In this document: one piece after another, positions 33,125 to 45,200 of the stretch | How the letters are laid out: every line of letters starts with the position of its first letter | How positions within the stretch are numbered: position 1 is the stretch's first letter | Assembly (NCBI RefSeq): GCF_964340395.1 | Contig: NC_135566.1 | Coordinates: 1,282,501-1,346,500 of the forward strand | Reading direction: 5' to 3' | DNA from: Glandiceps talaboti | Lineage: Eukaryota; Hemichordata; Enteropneusta; Spengelidae | Length of the DNA stretch: 64,000 nucleotides | Position numbers and translations under genes: made by a program | The notes under the pieces: model-generated | The model's database searches: none | Told to the model about the DNA's origin: nothing | The model's input: only the letters and a program-made list of their open reading frames with translations

Positions 33125-35634
33125 ATGGGGACGCCAAACCGAAGAAGACAAATGTCTGTCAAGAAAGAGGTGACTAGAAGTGATGCTGTTTCACGTTACA
33201 GCTTGAGACCACGACGAAAATCGTGCGTGTCTCACTGGTCGCGATGCGTTCGTCCCTCCTGCGTAGGTAGTTGTGAAAAGAGGAACTCACTTGGACAACA
33301 AGTTTTACAACATGGCAAGATCGTAACCATGCCTACCAGTAATGATAATAACCAGGCCATTGCCTTGAATAAGAGAAAGGAACTCTCACGGGTAGGATTT
33401 GTGTTACATTCTGTTATTCGTTTATTTTTTTATGTATTACATCAAACACTATAATATGTCAAACCCATGGTACAAACCCTGTTTCTAGATAAACATGGTT
33501 TTTTTACGTTATATATATATATATATATAATATATATATATCAACTGTCGCTGTCAAGACAAGGAAACTTTGATTACATTTATACTGATAATAAAGACAT
33601 CAGTGAAATTGTCCCAAATATTTATAAAAAAGTGTTTTTGAATACAAAGTTTATTTATTTATTTATTTGTTTATTTATTTATTTACTTACTTTTATACTT
33701 CATTTTCACAAATGGTTTCAACAGTTGAAAGTGACACCTCATCATTGTGGAAATCATAGTAGGTCTGAAGTAATGTTGGATCCATCAACTTCCATAAGTG
33801 ATATTACAAGTAAACCAGTGAACAATGAACCACAATCACCTATCCTGGTAAGTAGTCTATGAATCACTGCATCCATTTAGAGATTAAAACAAGGAAGCTG
33901 ATTCTTAGGATTGACTACAAAACCTTTTTACAATGCAAAGTTCATGCAATGTTATCTGTAGTTTCCAACTACTTTCAAACAGAAGTGTATCTCTTTTTCA
34001 ATTTCATTATAACTGTGTATTGTGTTGACTGTTTAGTAAATAAGATACTATTTCTGGTTACAGTTTTTATAAAGTCATGACAGAGCTACTTCTGATCTCC
34101 CTACACATCATAATCTGTCCAAATAATGATACAACATAGTATGAACCTTTACTGGTATCATTTTATGTATCAAACTATTGTATGTTAATCACATCTTTGA
34201 TTGGTTTTGTTTCAGATAACTGTAACTGGCCCTGATCCATGTCAGGTTAGCTATGCCATGAAAGATGTTGGGTCCAAAGGAGAACCTTGCTATGTACGTC
34301 ACATCTATGTAAGTACAAACCATATCACATTATGATACATATATCAACTCTGAAAGGTGTCAACAGTAACACTTTTAATTAGTCTTGATTATTTCAGTTC
34401 TATCTTACCCAGATCAACTAGAATTTTACTTTGGGAAACAAGGAAATAAGCAAATGACAATAACAAAGCAATAGATTCAGACACAATATAAACTATTTAT
34501 ACTGAGTAACCAGTTATCCAATGATCATGGTCGGGATGTTACTTTTTGTTGGGAAATTACTGAAAGGATAATTATCAAATCAGGGATCTCCATAATAGGA
34601 CATGAATGTTTTTAGAATGATTTCACAGGTTATTCAAGATAAAATTATTCAAAATAAGTTTCAATTCTTTTTTAAACATTTTTCACAATTGATTCAAGAC
34701 ATACTATTTGAATAAAATCAAGATTATACCTGTATTCAAATATTAACTAAGAACTACTTCAAAATGTGAATTAAAATTTTTGTCAACTTATTTTCAGATG
34801 ACTGAATCATTAAATGCCAAGTCCTATAATAAGAATGATATAGGATCAGCTACTGTCTATACAACTGACAGTGTATCCTATTCTAACTCCTGTCAAAATA
34901 AGAAGAGAAAACACACACATACCTCCAATGACAAAACTGCAAAGATTGCAAGAAAGCGTAAACGTCTTGCAAAACGATACAGGTCAATTGATGTTGTAAG
35001 TAAAATTTATTATACTATGTATAGATCCATTATATGACAATGTCATGCATAAGGCCTAAGGTAATTACAGTCTTCTAGACTAAAGAAGAACTTAAAAATG
35101 AAGGCTAACACCTGGAAAATTACAAAAAGTACTGTGTTACTAATTCATTGTTTTAGACAAGACCAGTATTGATATCAAACTAAGTTACATAGCTTTTTTT
35201 TTATTTCTCCACCAAAATAATGGCATATGGTATGGACATCTATGTAGAGTTTCACCAGATTTCCCCTCCTGTTACCATGGTTACCCACATACATTATGGT
35301 ACAATTTATGGAAATATATGTAAAGTTTTACCAGATTTCCCCTCCTGTTACCATGGCTACCCACATAAATTACATTATGGTACAATGTTTGTTTCATTAT
35401 TTACTACTGGTACTTTAGAGTTGGATGACAAAAGGTCAGAAATTAAGATGGCGTCAGTCACTGCAAGTCATAGAAGAACTTAACCATGATGAAGTCAGAT
35501 ATTTTGATGCTCGTAATATGGTGTATGTTTGGCAACATGGAGAGAGACGTCCTGCATACATAAAAGGCATCAACACTCGGCTTGTACCTGAACTGAAGGA
35601 GAAGCTCTCACCACTACATTTTCCAATGGGGTAA
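33125..35634 (+). CDS. Unrecognised basic, probably nuclear protein, 5 exons
   Basis: Exons 33125-33391, 33725-33847, 34216-34308, 34798-34995 and 35419-35634 give 298 residues; all four introns are phase 0 with good GT-AG sites. The N-terminus is Arg/Lys-rich (TPNRRRQMS, YSLRPRRKS). The fourth exon carries a strong nuclear-localisation-like cluster (KIARKRKRLAKRYR) after an Asn/Ser/Thr-rich stretch. The last exon looks like a compact conserved domain: WRQSLQVIEELNHDEVRYFD, then MVYVWQHGERRPAYIKGI and ELKEKLSPLHFPMG. I cannot name a family. The stop at 35632-35634 followed by AATAAA at 35723 supports 35634 as a real end. An alternative terminal exon may exist downstream. The gene sits between RPL23A and DNAJC30 and is convergent with the latter. 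Confidence 0.65.
35225..35395 (+). repeat. about 80-bp tandem duplication before the last exon
   Basis: Two copies of a segment containing ACCAGATTTCCCCTCCTGTT then ACCATGG.TACCCACATA, ending about 25 bp before the acceptor at 35418. Confidence 0.85.
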
Positions 35635-35722
35635 CATTTGTTTTTGTTTTTGATAAGTAAGAAACGAACAAAACAGACAATGTCATCCTCTTTATTTTGT
35701 ACTGTTCAGTCTTTGGTATTGA

Positions 35723-35728
35723 AATAAA
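35723..35728 (+). terminator. polyadenylation signal of the 33125 gene
   Basis: AATAAA about 90 bp downstream of the stop at 35634. Confidence 0.6.
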
Positions 35729-35928
35729 AAGATACACAGTTACAGAATATACCAGACACATAGTCTACAAAATAAATTAGAACAAGAACCAAACATGTTT
35801 CACTAACTATCTTACATTTAAAAGAACAACTTTAATGCAGAAACCAATAGTATTTGAAAATCTATTTGAAAAGAGAAATTGTCATGTGAAGAATGATATT
35901 AATCTGAAATTTTGTTTTGTTTCCTGAG

Positions 35929-36108
35929 CAGCTCATTGGCCTCACCGAAATAAACACACAAGAGGAAAGAAGTTTACTTAGGAGGGAAACGTTGGACAAC
36001 CAGCCGTCATTTGAATATTTGTGGTTGAACACAGAGATTGAAGACATTGGGATTATTGTTGAGCTTGATGGAAAGTGCTACTCAAACCTAGCCACCCAAG
36101 ACCAATGA
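35929..36108 (+). other. possible alternative last exon
   Basis: After a pyrimidine-rich stretch and CAG, an open frame reads LIGLTEINTQEERSLLRRET and continues to a stop at 36106-36108. It can only join in frame to a phase-0 donor, such as the one at 34995, which would skip the 35419-35634 exon. It may be non-coding. Confidence 0.25.
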
Positions 36109-36912
36109 ACTTGAACTCAACATATATAATTATATTCAAAACCAAGATAAGATGAACTTGAACCTAAAGACCATGTGAATTCAAACTGATGATAAAATTG
36201 TACTCAAAGCTAAGATTTCAATATCAGTATAATCCTATTCTCAGCTGGCTAAACAAATTTGTTAAATTATGATGTAAACGAATGAAGAATGTCTACTGAG
36301 AAAACACATTGTTGTAAAGCTACAAATTATTGCGATAGTCAGGTTTGCTTTCAAAAATAAACAAAACTTAAGATTTCTCAGTGCTATTTTATCAGAATAT
36401 TGAAAATATTTTTGAAAATAACCAACATTAACTATACTGGGACAGGTACACAAGACTTTGGTATTTAAAATGATGATGTAGTCATGTCCGTGAGTTTGAA
36501 TAAATTCTGGCTGTATGTTTGCTAATCAAAATGTTTAGTCATGTCTATACTTTCAACGTTATAGAAATGGTCTACTTGACATTACATGGAGAGCAACATA
36601 TCAAATATTAAGTTGATACAAAGATATGTACACAGTTGTTACAGCATCATTATAATAACATCATGCATCTACCTTGACATATTCTCAAGTTTGAAATTGT
36701 GTGTCCTTCTATAACCTAAAAGATCCTGGCTTTGTTTCGACTTATACAATAAATTAAAAAAGTGGTTACATAAACAGACCAATGACTGGATCTTTTCAGA
36801 CAAGTTACCGTGATTTACATGGGGTTGGAAGCCATTGAGGCCTTCTTCTGTTCTTCTGTTGTATGCATACAAATTATAGTATCTGTCAACAACACTGTTC
36901 AATCTGAATAGC
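36109..36912. other. intergenic interval
   Basis: AT-rich, no gene or element recognised. Confidence 0.3.
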
Positions 36913-37048
36913 ACATGGCAGACATTACCAGCAAAGTAAACTAACTACATGGCAGACATTACCAGCAAAGTAAACTAACTACATGGCAGACATTACCAGC
37001 AAAGTAAACTAACTACATGGCAGACATAACCAGCAAAGTAAACTAACT
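36913..37048. repeat. 34-bp tandem repeat, four copies
   Basis: Unit ACATGGCAGACATTACCAGC followed by AAAGTAAACTAACT; the first three copies are identical. Confidence 0.95.
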
Positions 37049-37395
37049 ACAAAGTAGACCATACACACTTAGATTCTTATCATCCCTTTCTTACATCTCA
37101 TTTCTTATATCTTATACAATGCTATCACTTATCACTCAATAATTACAATCAATCATGGGTGTTCTGAGTAAATTAACAACAAATACTTTATTTTTGTAAA
37201 AATGATGAATAAAGCCAATACTTTCAGTATTTGAGTCAAGAATCAAACTATACTTTACAATTTATCATCTGCTTACATATCAACCAGTTGTACATGTATG
37301 TATTACAGAATAACTAGTTTTGTACTTCAACCTGCACTATAGTTGCAACTGCTGGACATTTTTTTTCATAAAGTAACAAAAGACGTATTCACTAA

Positions 37396-37988
37396 GGGAG
37401 CCTTCAGTATTTACAGGGGAGGGCCGGAGGAATCGGAGGGTGGGTCACATTTTAAAAACCTTTTCTTGGGGGAGGGTCATATTTTGCATTATAATGTTTG
37501 GGGGAGGGTTACATTTTACAATCCGTAGTTTTGTGACCAAATTGAAGTTTCAATTATTGTCAATTTGTTTTGTGTGTTTTGAGATGTAAAAGTGAGATGA
37601 GCACTCAACATTTATTTTTACGAGTAGATTACATGCCAACGTACAAAAATAAAAATACCTATATTGCAAGAAAATTGTTTAATAAAACGATGCATTTTGT
37701 TGAGTGTACCATCTCACCTTATCACTCACACTGTCCGTGAATGTTGCTGTTAAAATATGATGGTGATGGTAGCAGTGATTGAAGTAATTTGTATGTATAC
37801 ATATAATGGGAATATTGATCAACGTTCAGTATATGCAATTGTCATGGCAAGGGTCATGTTTTACAAAATGGGACAAAGGGGAGGGTCACTTTTTACAAAT
37901 GGAGAATGGGGAGGGGGTCATGTTTTACTTAACAGATCATGTGTGATTTCCTCCGGCCCTCCCCCTCCTGTAAATACTGAAGGCTCCC
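37396..37988. mobile_element. PIF/Harbinger-like MITE
   Basis: 593 bp with inverted ends of about 38 bp, GGGAGCCTTCAGTATTTACA at the left and its complement at the right, flanked by TAA on both sides (37393-37395 and 37989-37991). A three-base TAA/TTA duplication and GG-starting ends fit PIF/Harbinger. The interior holds several GGGGAGGGTCA-type direct repeats near both ends. No transposase remains. Confidence 0.85.
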
Positions 37989-38587
37989 TAAACTTCGGTC
38001 AGTAATTAGGAGTGGCAAGTTTAATTCTTGAGCGAAAGTCTCTAAACAACAAAAGCCGAACCAGAGGTTTGAATCATATCGGATATAGGCACTTCACCGT
38101 GACATTACGATTGTTAAGATAGCGAACATAGTTTACATAATCGACTTTAACATTTGTGAATAGAGGAATCGCATTCAGAAGCGCTCATACAGTACCTCCA
38201 CCAATACTGAGGGCGCCCTCAGAGGTTCGAATGGAATGGCTGACTCTGACCATGCTATGACTGCATGTATATCTTCACTAAAATTCAGAATCAGATTTCA
38301 ATCTTGATTCAAATTGATAGAATTGGTTCTTGTCTCATTATAAATCTTTCAGCAAAGTTACACCTAAAATCCATTCATAGTTTTCTGATAAATACAACTA
38401 ACAGACATAGGTGATGTCATTTCCAACAACTCATTACTGGAGGCAAGAGAGTTGAAAGATATCAGTTACATTTCGATACCGTGATATGAAAGGAATGACC
38501 TATTTTTTGTTTTTTACCCTGAATGTCAAGGTCAAATCTGAGTATGTATGTCAACATTTGGTTAACATTTGAATGGTGGATTATTTT
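37989..38587. other. intergenic interval
   Basis: Single-copy-looking sequence between two mobile elements; no gene seen. Confidence 0.3.
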
Positions 38588-38952
38588 TAGGCCTAATAAA
38601 AAAAAATTGTATGATTCCGATTACGCTCAATTTTAGAATAGGTGAGGTTGGTAGATATTCTATTTCATTATATTTTTTTCAGTGTTGGTGTCTAGTTCAG
38701 GTTTACCACTGTTTTCCAAATGGTTTCTGTGTTGTTTATGTTTCTTCCTATCAGATGTACAACCATTACAGATTGGAAGAACAGTTTTAGAGTGTGATGG
38801 CAGTTTCCGCATCCACTGTTTCTCATGAGACTTCACAATTTTTGCTATTTTATTATTTTTTCTTGAATACGTAAAAAAAAGTTTAGGATGAGCAGTGAAA
38901 AGCTAGGTGGGGTCGGGTAACCGGAACCAAACAATTATTTTTTTGGTCTTAT
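38588..38952 (-). mobile_element. MITE-like element, family E copy 2
   Basis: Reverse-orientation relative of 4643-4990. This copy keeps both ends: TAGGCCTAATAAAAAAAAAT at the left and, inverted, a similar end at the right, both followed by a GATTCCG/GGTTCCG block, so the terminal inverted repeat is about 35 bp. Confidence 0.75.
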
Positions 38953-39383
38953 AATAAACATTTCATTATTATCATATGACCACAAAACAGAATAACATAT
39001 AGTGTTAAAAGAAAACATCTCTTTATTGTTCATTATACATCATGCTAAAAAGTAACAGAAATATCCACTAGTAAATTAAAATCAAATTGAAGGTAACAGT
39101 CCACATTGTATTCAGGTACTAACATTCTGAATGTAAAGAGCAAACACTTGACATTGTCAAAAAATTGCAAAGCAGCATTTAAGTCTGATTTCAGCTAAAT
39201 CACTGAACCATAAATAAATGCTATACATGTATATGCAACAGTGTCAGGTTAGTGGGCAAGGTTAGAATGTGTAATTTATTCACTTTTCATGAAAGGGATG
39301 TAACCTTATTTTTATGTTATGTCAAAATGTGTGTACGTCATTTTTGTAAAATGATAATATATCAGAACAATACTATGAAAAAT

Positions 39384-39647
39384 GTGTATACCATGGTGAA
39401 TGATCATTATATGTATGTGTATACCATGGTGAATGATCATTATATGTATGTGTATACCATGGTGAATGATCATTATATGTATGTGTATACCATGGTGAAT
39501 GATCATTATATGTATGTGTATACCATGGTGAATGATCATTATATGTATGTGTATACCATGGTGAATGATCATTATATGTATGTGTATACCATGGTGAATG
39601 ATCATTATATGTATGTGTATACCATGGTGAATGATCATTATATGTAT
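39384..39647. repeat. 33-bp minisatellite, eight identical copies
   Basis: Eight exact head-to-tail copies of a 33-bp unit beginning GTGTATACCATGGTGAATGA. Because 33 is a multiple of three and the unit has no stop in several frames, it makes spurious open frames on both strands (for example VYTMVNDHYMY repeats). Confidence 0.98.
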
Positions 39648-40863
39648 GCTTAGACAGTATGTATCGTCTATTGGACTTGTCTAATTTACATTTGTAAGCT
39701 TTCAATTGGGGGGGGGTTTAAAAAAAATTAAAATCCATGTGAACAACATTTTGGTGAATACCGGATAACTGTCCTTGATGTCAATACTATTCACACTACA
39801 GCTCATTTGAAAAAAATAAATGTCTGAAAGTCATGCTTCATTATTTGCTCAAGTTCTTGATCCTTATTTAAAAATATGAATGACATAACTAAAAGAGTTC
39901 TCTAAAATTGTGAGTCACATGATGCACTTGAAGGTATCATTGACATTATATTGTAAGTATTGGTTTATTCTGACTGAATAAAGTCAATATTTGGTAATAA
40001 TACCACTATTCCCTGAATAAACCAAAATTTAAAATGTTCAGAATAATTGTTGAATCCCTCAAATACAATGTCTTACAGTTCTGGTGCTATAGAATTAATG
40101 ATACATGCAGTACACCAATGTCACACACTAACAGTTGACATGTCTCATTTCTTTTCAGAGTTAACAAAAAATTCTAACATCCACAAGATAATACAAATAA
40201 TTCCAGCTGCAACTTGAAGGTTTAGAGTAAAACTGGCAGAATAGAAATATTGTTTACATTTTAGATGTATGACAGAATTACAACAATGTCCTTTAATAGT
40301 TAACACCCTACTGCAAGTGGCAGTAGGCTGTCATGCATTTTCTTTGGTAGACACAAATGAATTGCAAATATACACTCTATAATTGTACACACTGGAAGTA
40401 TGATAACTATTGCTTTCCTTGAGGTATCTATCCCCAAACAGACTGCAAGACAGTTCAAGCATAGACAATAGAAGTAAAATTGAAGTTTTCTCTCTATTGT
40501 CCCAACTCAATAATTGAACATATTTTAAACACCATTTCATATTTATCCTCCATGGCCTATTCAGCAGATAAATTAATTTTGAAATTTCAGGTACAGGCCT
40601 AAAAATACTCATTTCTACATCTGTCAGCATAGTTGAGTACCTTTATCACTAAGCAAGTACACATCATATGCATTTGCCTATATGCCTTTGAGAAACCCTC
40701 TTCAACATCTATGGTACAATATACAATTTTCATACCGAATAAAAGATATCAGGATATATTTTGACAAATTAAAAGTTACAGTTGCCTAAAGAGCAAACAT
40801 TTCAGTTCAGTACTTCAAAGGTTGTACAATTTTAAAAAGAAAGCGAAATACCCGATCACAAAT
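39648..40863. other. DNAJC30 3' flank
   Basis: Region downstream of the DNAJC30 stop codon on the minus strand. A 3' untranslated region is likely but I cannot fix its end. The small frame at 40331-40630 (-) matches nothing I know. Confidence 0.35.
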
Positions 40864-41490
40864 TTACTTTGTCTCTTTGTTACTATTAACGTTCTTTTGT
40901 CCTTTTGCCAGACTATGCAGTAAATACACTAAGAGCAGACCTGCTATGATTGTCCCAGCTTCTGCTGCAAAGAACTTATTTTCTTTCTTGCTTTTTGACT
41001 GTGTGAACTCACGATGTAGTGCTCTCCTTTTACGGCGTCTCTGTTCTTCTGCCAACTGTGCCCCATATGTTTGTTTGTAGAATTCATCAAAATCAAACAC
41101 CTTTTCACCACTAGCATTGTACATTGCTCCAGTGTAAATTTTTCCTTCCTTTCGCATTGTTGGCTGCTTAGGTTCAGGTTTTACTTCACCTCGAAAGTCT
41201 CTTGGACTGAGGATGCCTCTATCATAGCGTCTTCGTAAAGTATGGTTTCCAAGGATAGTATATGCTTCAGTTATTTCTGAAAATTTCTTAACACTTTCAT
41301 TACCTTGGTTTACATCTGGGTGATATACTTTAGAAAGGGAGTAAAATGCACTCTTGATTTGAGCATGTGTTGCCTTCGGTGTTACACCTAGAACATCATA
41401 AAAGCTTAGTTTGTTAGCTGACACCCTTGTCCTGTATGCTCTTGTTAGCATAGCACAGCTTTTCAAGGAGTTGGCGTTCAACTTGAACAT
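40864..41490 (-). CDS. DNAJC30: DNAJC30 mitochondrial J-domain protein, single exon
   Basis: 208 residues in one open frame. The N-terminal 27 residues are basic and hydroxylated without acids (MFKLNANSLKSCAMLTRAYR), as in a mitochondrial presequence. A J domain spans about 30-95 with the catalytic HPD at 57-59 and ends LRRRYDRGILS. The diagnostic DNAJC30 segment FDFDEFYKQTYGAQLAEEQR (human FNFDAFYQAHYGEQL) follows, then an Arg/Lys-rich stretch and one C-terminal membrane helix (about 173-195). The family lies in the mitochondrial inner membrane and has been linked to ATP synthase and complex I maintenance. The ATG has a CACCATG context. It is intronless and divergent from BUD23, as in the human Williams-Beuren region. 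Confidence 0.93.
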   Translation of the reverse strand: MFKLNANSLKSCAMLTRAYRTRVSANKLSFYDVLGVTPKATHAQIKSAFYSLSKVYHPDVNQGNESVKKFSEITEAYTILGNHTLRRRYDRGILSPRDFRGEVKPEPKQPTMRKEGKIYTGAMYNASGEKVFDFDEFYKQTYGAQLAEEQRRRKRRALHREFTQSKSKKENKFFAAEAGTIIAGLLLVYLLHSLAKGQKNVNSNKETK

Positions 41491-42201
41491 GGTGAGTGCA
41501 CTGAAAGAACAGGTACAACAGTGTAGTCTTCAAGTTCAAGTTGACCTGCTAAGTTCTTTTATCAAAAGTTTCAAAAGAAAAGAAATCTCGTATGGTGACT
41601 ACATCAGCATGATATGTTACGACTATACGTTGAACTTCGGATAGTTGGCTGAATTCTGCTCCGCTGCGGTTGTAAAGATATAACTTACATATGTTGGTGT
41701 CTTGAGCCTGAGGTCAAAGTTCCCTGTGATCTTGTTGGATGCCGGCCGGTTGGGCACGTAATCAAATGCACAGAATTATTCAATAACAACCATCACACAT
41801 TTATTACAGTTACTTTCCTCCCTGTAGCGTAACAATATGACATTGTCAAAAGTGAAAGAACATGCTTTCAACGCCGATGATCGAAGGTTAATTCCTGGGA
41901 AGCTCCAGGGAGACCAAAGTGGTGACGTAACTTTTGACATAGCAGGGTTTGTTCCATTCCATTCCTCCAGTGGCATGAGAGATTATCCCATTATTTAAAG
42001 AGGGGTAGTGGAAAAGTTTGTACGACCAGAATCGTACCAACAACAATGTAGAAGACCATCTTATGTTGTTTTAAAGTAAAAAAAAATATTAAAGAAAATA
42101 CCATGCAGCAAAAATTACCAAATACTCTTGTTTGTATAGGGGTACTCCAATTTAATGTCCTGTACGCACCTCTTCACCACGTAAAGAGTTCCGTATCAAT
42201 C
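41491..42201. promoter_or_regulatory. shared DNAJC30 / BUD23 promoter region
   Basis: 711 bp between the divergent start codons. It contains GGTGACGTAAC near 41930, a CRE/ATF-like word. Bidirectional promoter function is inferred from geometry and conserved synteny. Confidence 0.6.
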
Positions 42202-45200
42202 ATGGCTTCCGGTAGACGTCCTGAACACCAAGCTCCTCCAGAATTCGTAAGATATTTAGGTTTTATACGAATATTTTCACTTTATTAGAATATCGGTTTG
42301 TAAGAGATCTAACCACTCGCCCTTTTGACATTTTTCACAGTTTTACAATGAAGAAGAGGCAAGAAAATATACATCAAAGTGAGTAGATATCAGAAGAGGA
42401 CTAACACATGTGCACCAGTACCGATATGTATCTGGTCACGTGTGTATTGCAATATGTTATGCATAAAGTTTGAGAGGTACTTCGCGGATAATGGAAATTA
42501 AATTATAAAAATTGATGATGGAACTCATCAAATTTTGTCAACATTAAATTTCACAAAATTCTAATTTATATCAATGCATATGATAAAAAATATATATACT
42601 CTCACTCCAGGACAATGTTGATTGTAAAACTAAGTGATGTTAGTTTTGAACCCTAATTTTGCTTTTATACTAATTCCTATAACAATTTATAGCTGTGGGA
42701 TAGCTCTGGAAATATGCACTTTGACTACTCTTACACATCTCTAGTACCCTGCTGTCAAAAAACCAGAGAATATTTTTGTTGTTCAAAAACCACCCAGATA
42801 CATGTTAAAAAAATTTAACCTGCATCTTCTCTATTCTGTCATTTCTTGTGTAGTATTTGCCTCGAACCTCAAAACAGACTACAAATTGACTAGCTCAATC
42901 TATTTCACATGCACACAACCTCCATTTATACTGTGGTCATGTCTGTTTGGCTACTAGCCACTTGAACAAAAGTTAGACAAGAAACGACTAGATGAGACAT
43001 AGATTAAATTGAGTGATTTGAAATCCATTTTTTAATTCTTTATAGTCATTAACAAGGGTTTAGGTATCTTTTTGACCAAAAATCTGTGAGCAGGAAAATA
43101 ATGTGCAGTGTCAAGGTTTTTGATAGGGAGGAATAATAGTAGAACATTGGTGATGTCAGAGGTTAGCTGAGGGACTGTTATAGGGAACTTGTAATCCAGA
43201 TTGAGCAGTGCAAAGGACTATGGGATTATCTGTGGTTATCGTAATACCTTAGACTCTCTTACAGCCCTCGGAGCTTCGCTTTACTAAAATTAAAGCTAAA
43301 CGAATTATTTTGTATGTACCGATGCCAGCTAATTAACCGTACTCGAATATCCTTGTACTGTGCGCCCTCATCGACCATGATAGAGATAACCATTCGTTGA
43401 CGTGTGACTGTGACGCTCCGTGTTATCGCGAAAATACGGAGCGTCGCAGTCGCACGTCAACGAACAGATATCTCTATGTGGTCGATGAGGGCGCACAGTA
43501 CAAGGTTGTTCGAGTATGATGGAGTACGTTATGTAGATGGTATCGGTACATACAAAATATTTCATTTAGCGTCGATTTTAGTAAGGCGAAGCTCCGAGGA
43601 CTGTGAGAGAGTCTAGTAATACCTATAAAGCTCGAGTTACCGATAAAAAACCTCCCACAATGGTCAGGGTAACTATGAATTGATTATTTGTGGTTGCAAA
43701 CAATGTAACAGTAATGTTTACAATACCACTTCATTAGTATTTATTATCACCTTTCCCATGATGCAACATTCAACATGGCGGGTTTACAAGTGACTATTCG
43801 TGCTGACACCACCAGACACTCACATCACAGAGACCAAAGAGTTTAATTATAAACCCCAGAAAATTGGAGAGATTTGTGTGGAAGAAATATACTAGTAACA
43901 TTTCTTGTTGCTACTTAGCCACTGTAACACAGATGTTTTCAAAGACTCATTCTTCCATGAACATTAATATAATATACTGGAACAAGCTAGAGGATAACAT
44001 ATAGTAAAGGCTGGATCGGTTGATGCCTTCAGAGCATCCATCCAGATTAACTAAGTATCCACTCTCTCTCTCCATTGATCATAGACTGTAAGATACGTTG
44101 TGCTTCTTTTGAGTGCTGACTGATAGCGTTGCACAAATGTCAGTATCTTGCAGACTGCTCTGATCATATTCCAGATATCTGATGATTCAACATTTACAAA
44201 AAATAAAATCTTAAAAATTTTATATAATCTATTTTTGTTACATCTTAAGTGTGATACATATTTCTTTTACAGTGTGCATCATACCATTTCTCAGTTTCAC
44301 AGTTTCTGTCAGCAATGCATAGTTTATCTATATTGTTTCTGTGTTCCACAATTTCTCTCAGCAATGCATAGTTTATCTATATTGTTTCTGTGTTCCACAG
44401 TTTCTGTCAGCAATGCATAGTTTATCTATATTGTTTCTGTGTTCCACAGTTCTCGTATGATAGAGATCCAACAACAGATGTCAGAGAGAGCCATAGAGCT
44501 ATTAGCATTACCAGAGGATACCCCCTGCTTTGTTTTGGATATAGGGTAATTATCCTAATATTAGACAATTTAAACCATGAATTTGGTCTGCTGCAAATAG
44601 TTGTATATATATGTGTACAGTAAATATTATTGTTACTGGCACTAAATCTTTGTCTAGTTCCTATACGTAATGTCCATATATGGTATATTTGTCAGCTCTG
44701 GATGCTACTTATACATAGTTTAAGTCACTACAATAGTTTGGGTTCACTGATTGGATGACCAACTTTTTGTGCTGATTGAGCGACTGTGACCAGATGTTAG
44801 ATAAAGACAATGTTGGCATCCAGACTACACTAAATCATTCACTTGACTGTTTGTCAGCTAAGCACTAGATGTAGCACTTTTCTCATACTACATTTCTACA
44901 CTTGATACTTTGGTCCCACACTTGTCTTCATTTATATAGCACCATTGCTTACCTCTGAAAACTGACTATGTTCTATATGTCATATGGATTTTATAGGTGT
45001 GGGTCTGGTTTAAGTGGTGAATGTCTCACAGATCAAGGCCATGTATGGGTTGGCATGGACATCAGTCCTCATATGTTAGGTAAGTAATAATTATACATCA
45101 TAATACTATCAATTCTTGCACTATAAATGGCCTTAAAGTCTTGATGCATGGGTTAACACTTAGCCATTCAAATGTTAGGTAAGTAATAATTATACATCAT

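Noticed and set aside
33467-33724. Coding extension upstream of the second exon of the unknown gene
   Set aside because: The open frame covers TA and TTTA simple repeats; the CAG at 33722-33724 is a good acceptor.
36913-37048. CRISPR-like array
   Set aside because: Repeats are directly adjacent with no unique spacers; this is a tandem repeat in a eukaryotic genome.
38040-38260. tRNA-like GGTTCGAAT words
   Set aside because: Isolated B-box-like words without an A box or cloverleaf.
39252-39705. Tyr/Met/His repeat proteins on both strands
   Set aside because: Produced by the 33-bp minisatellite, whose unit length is a multiple of three.
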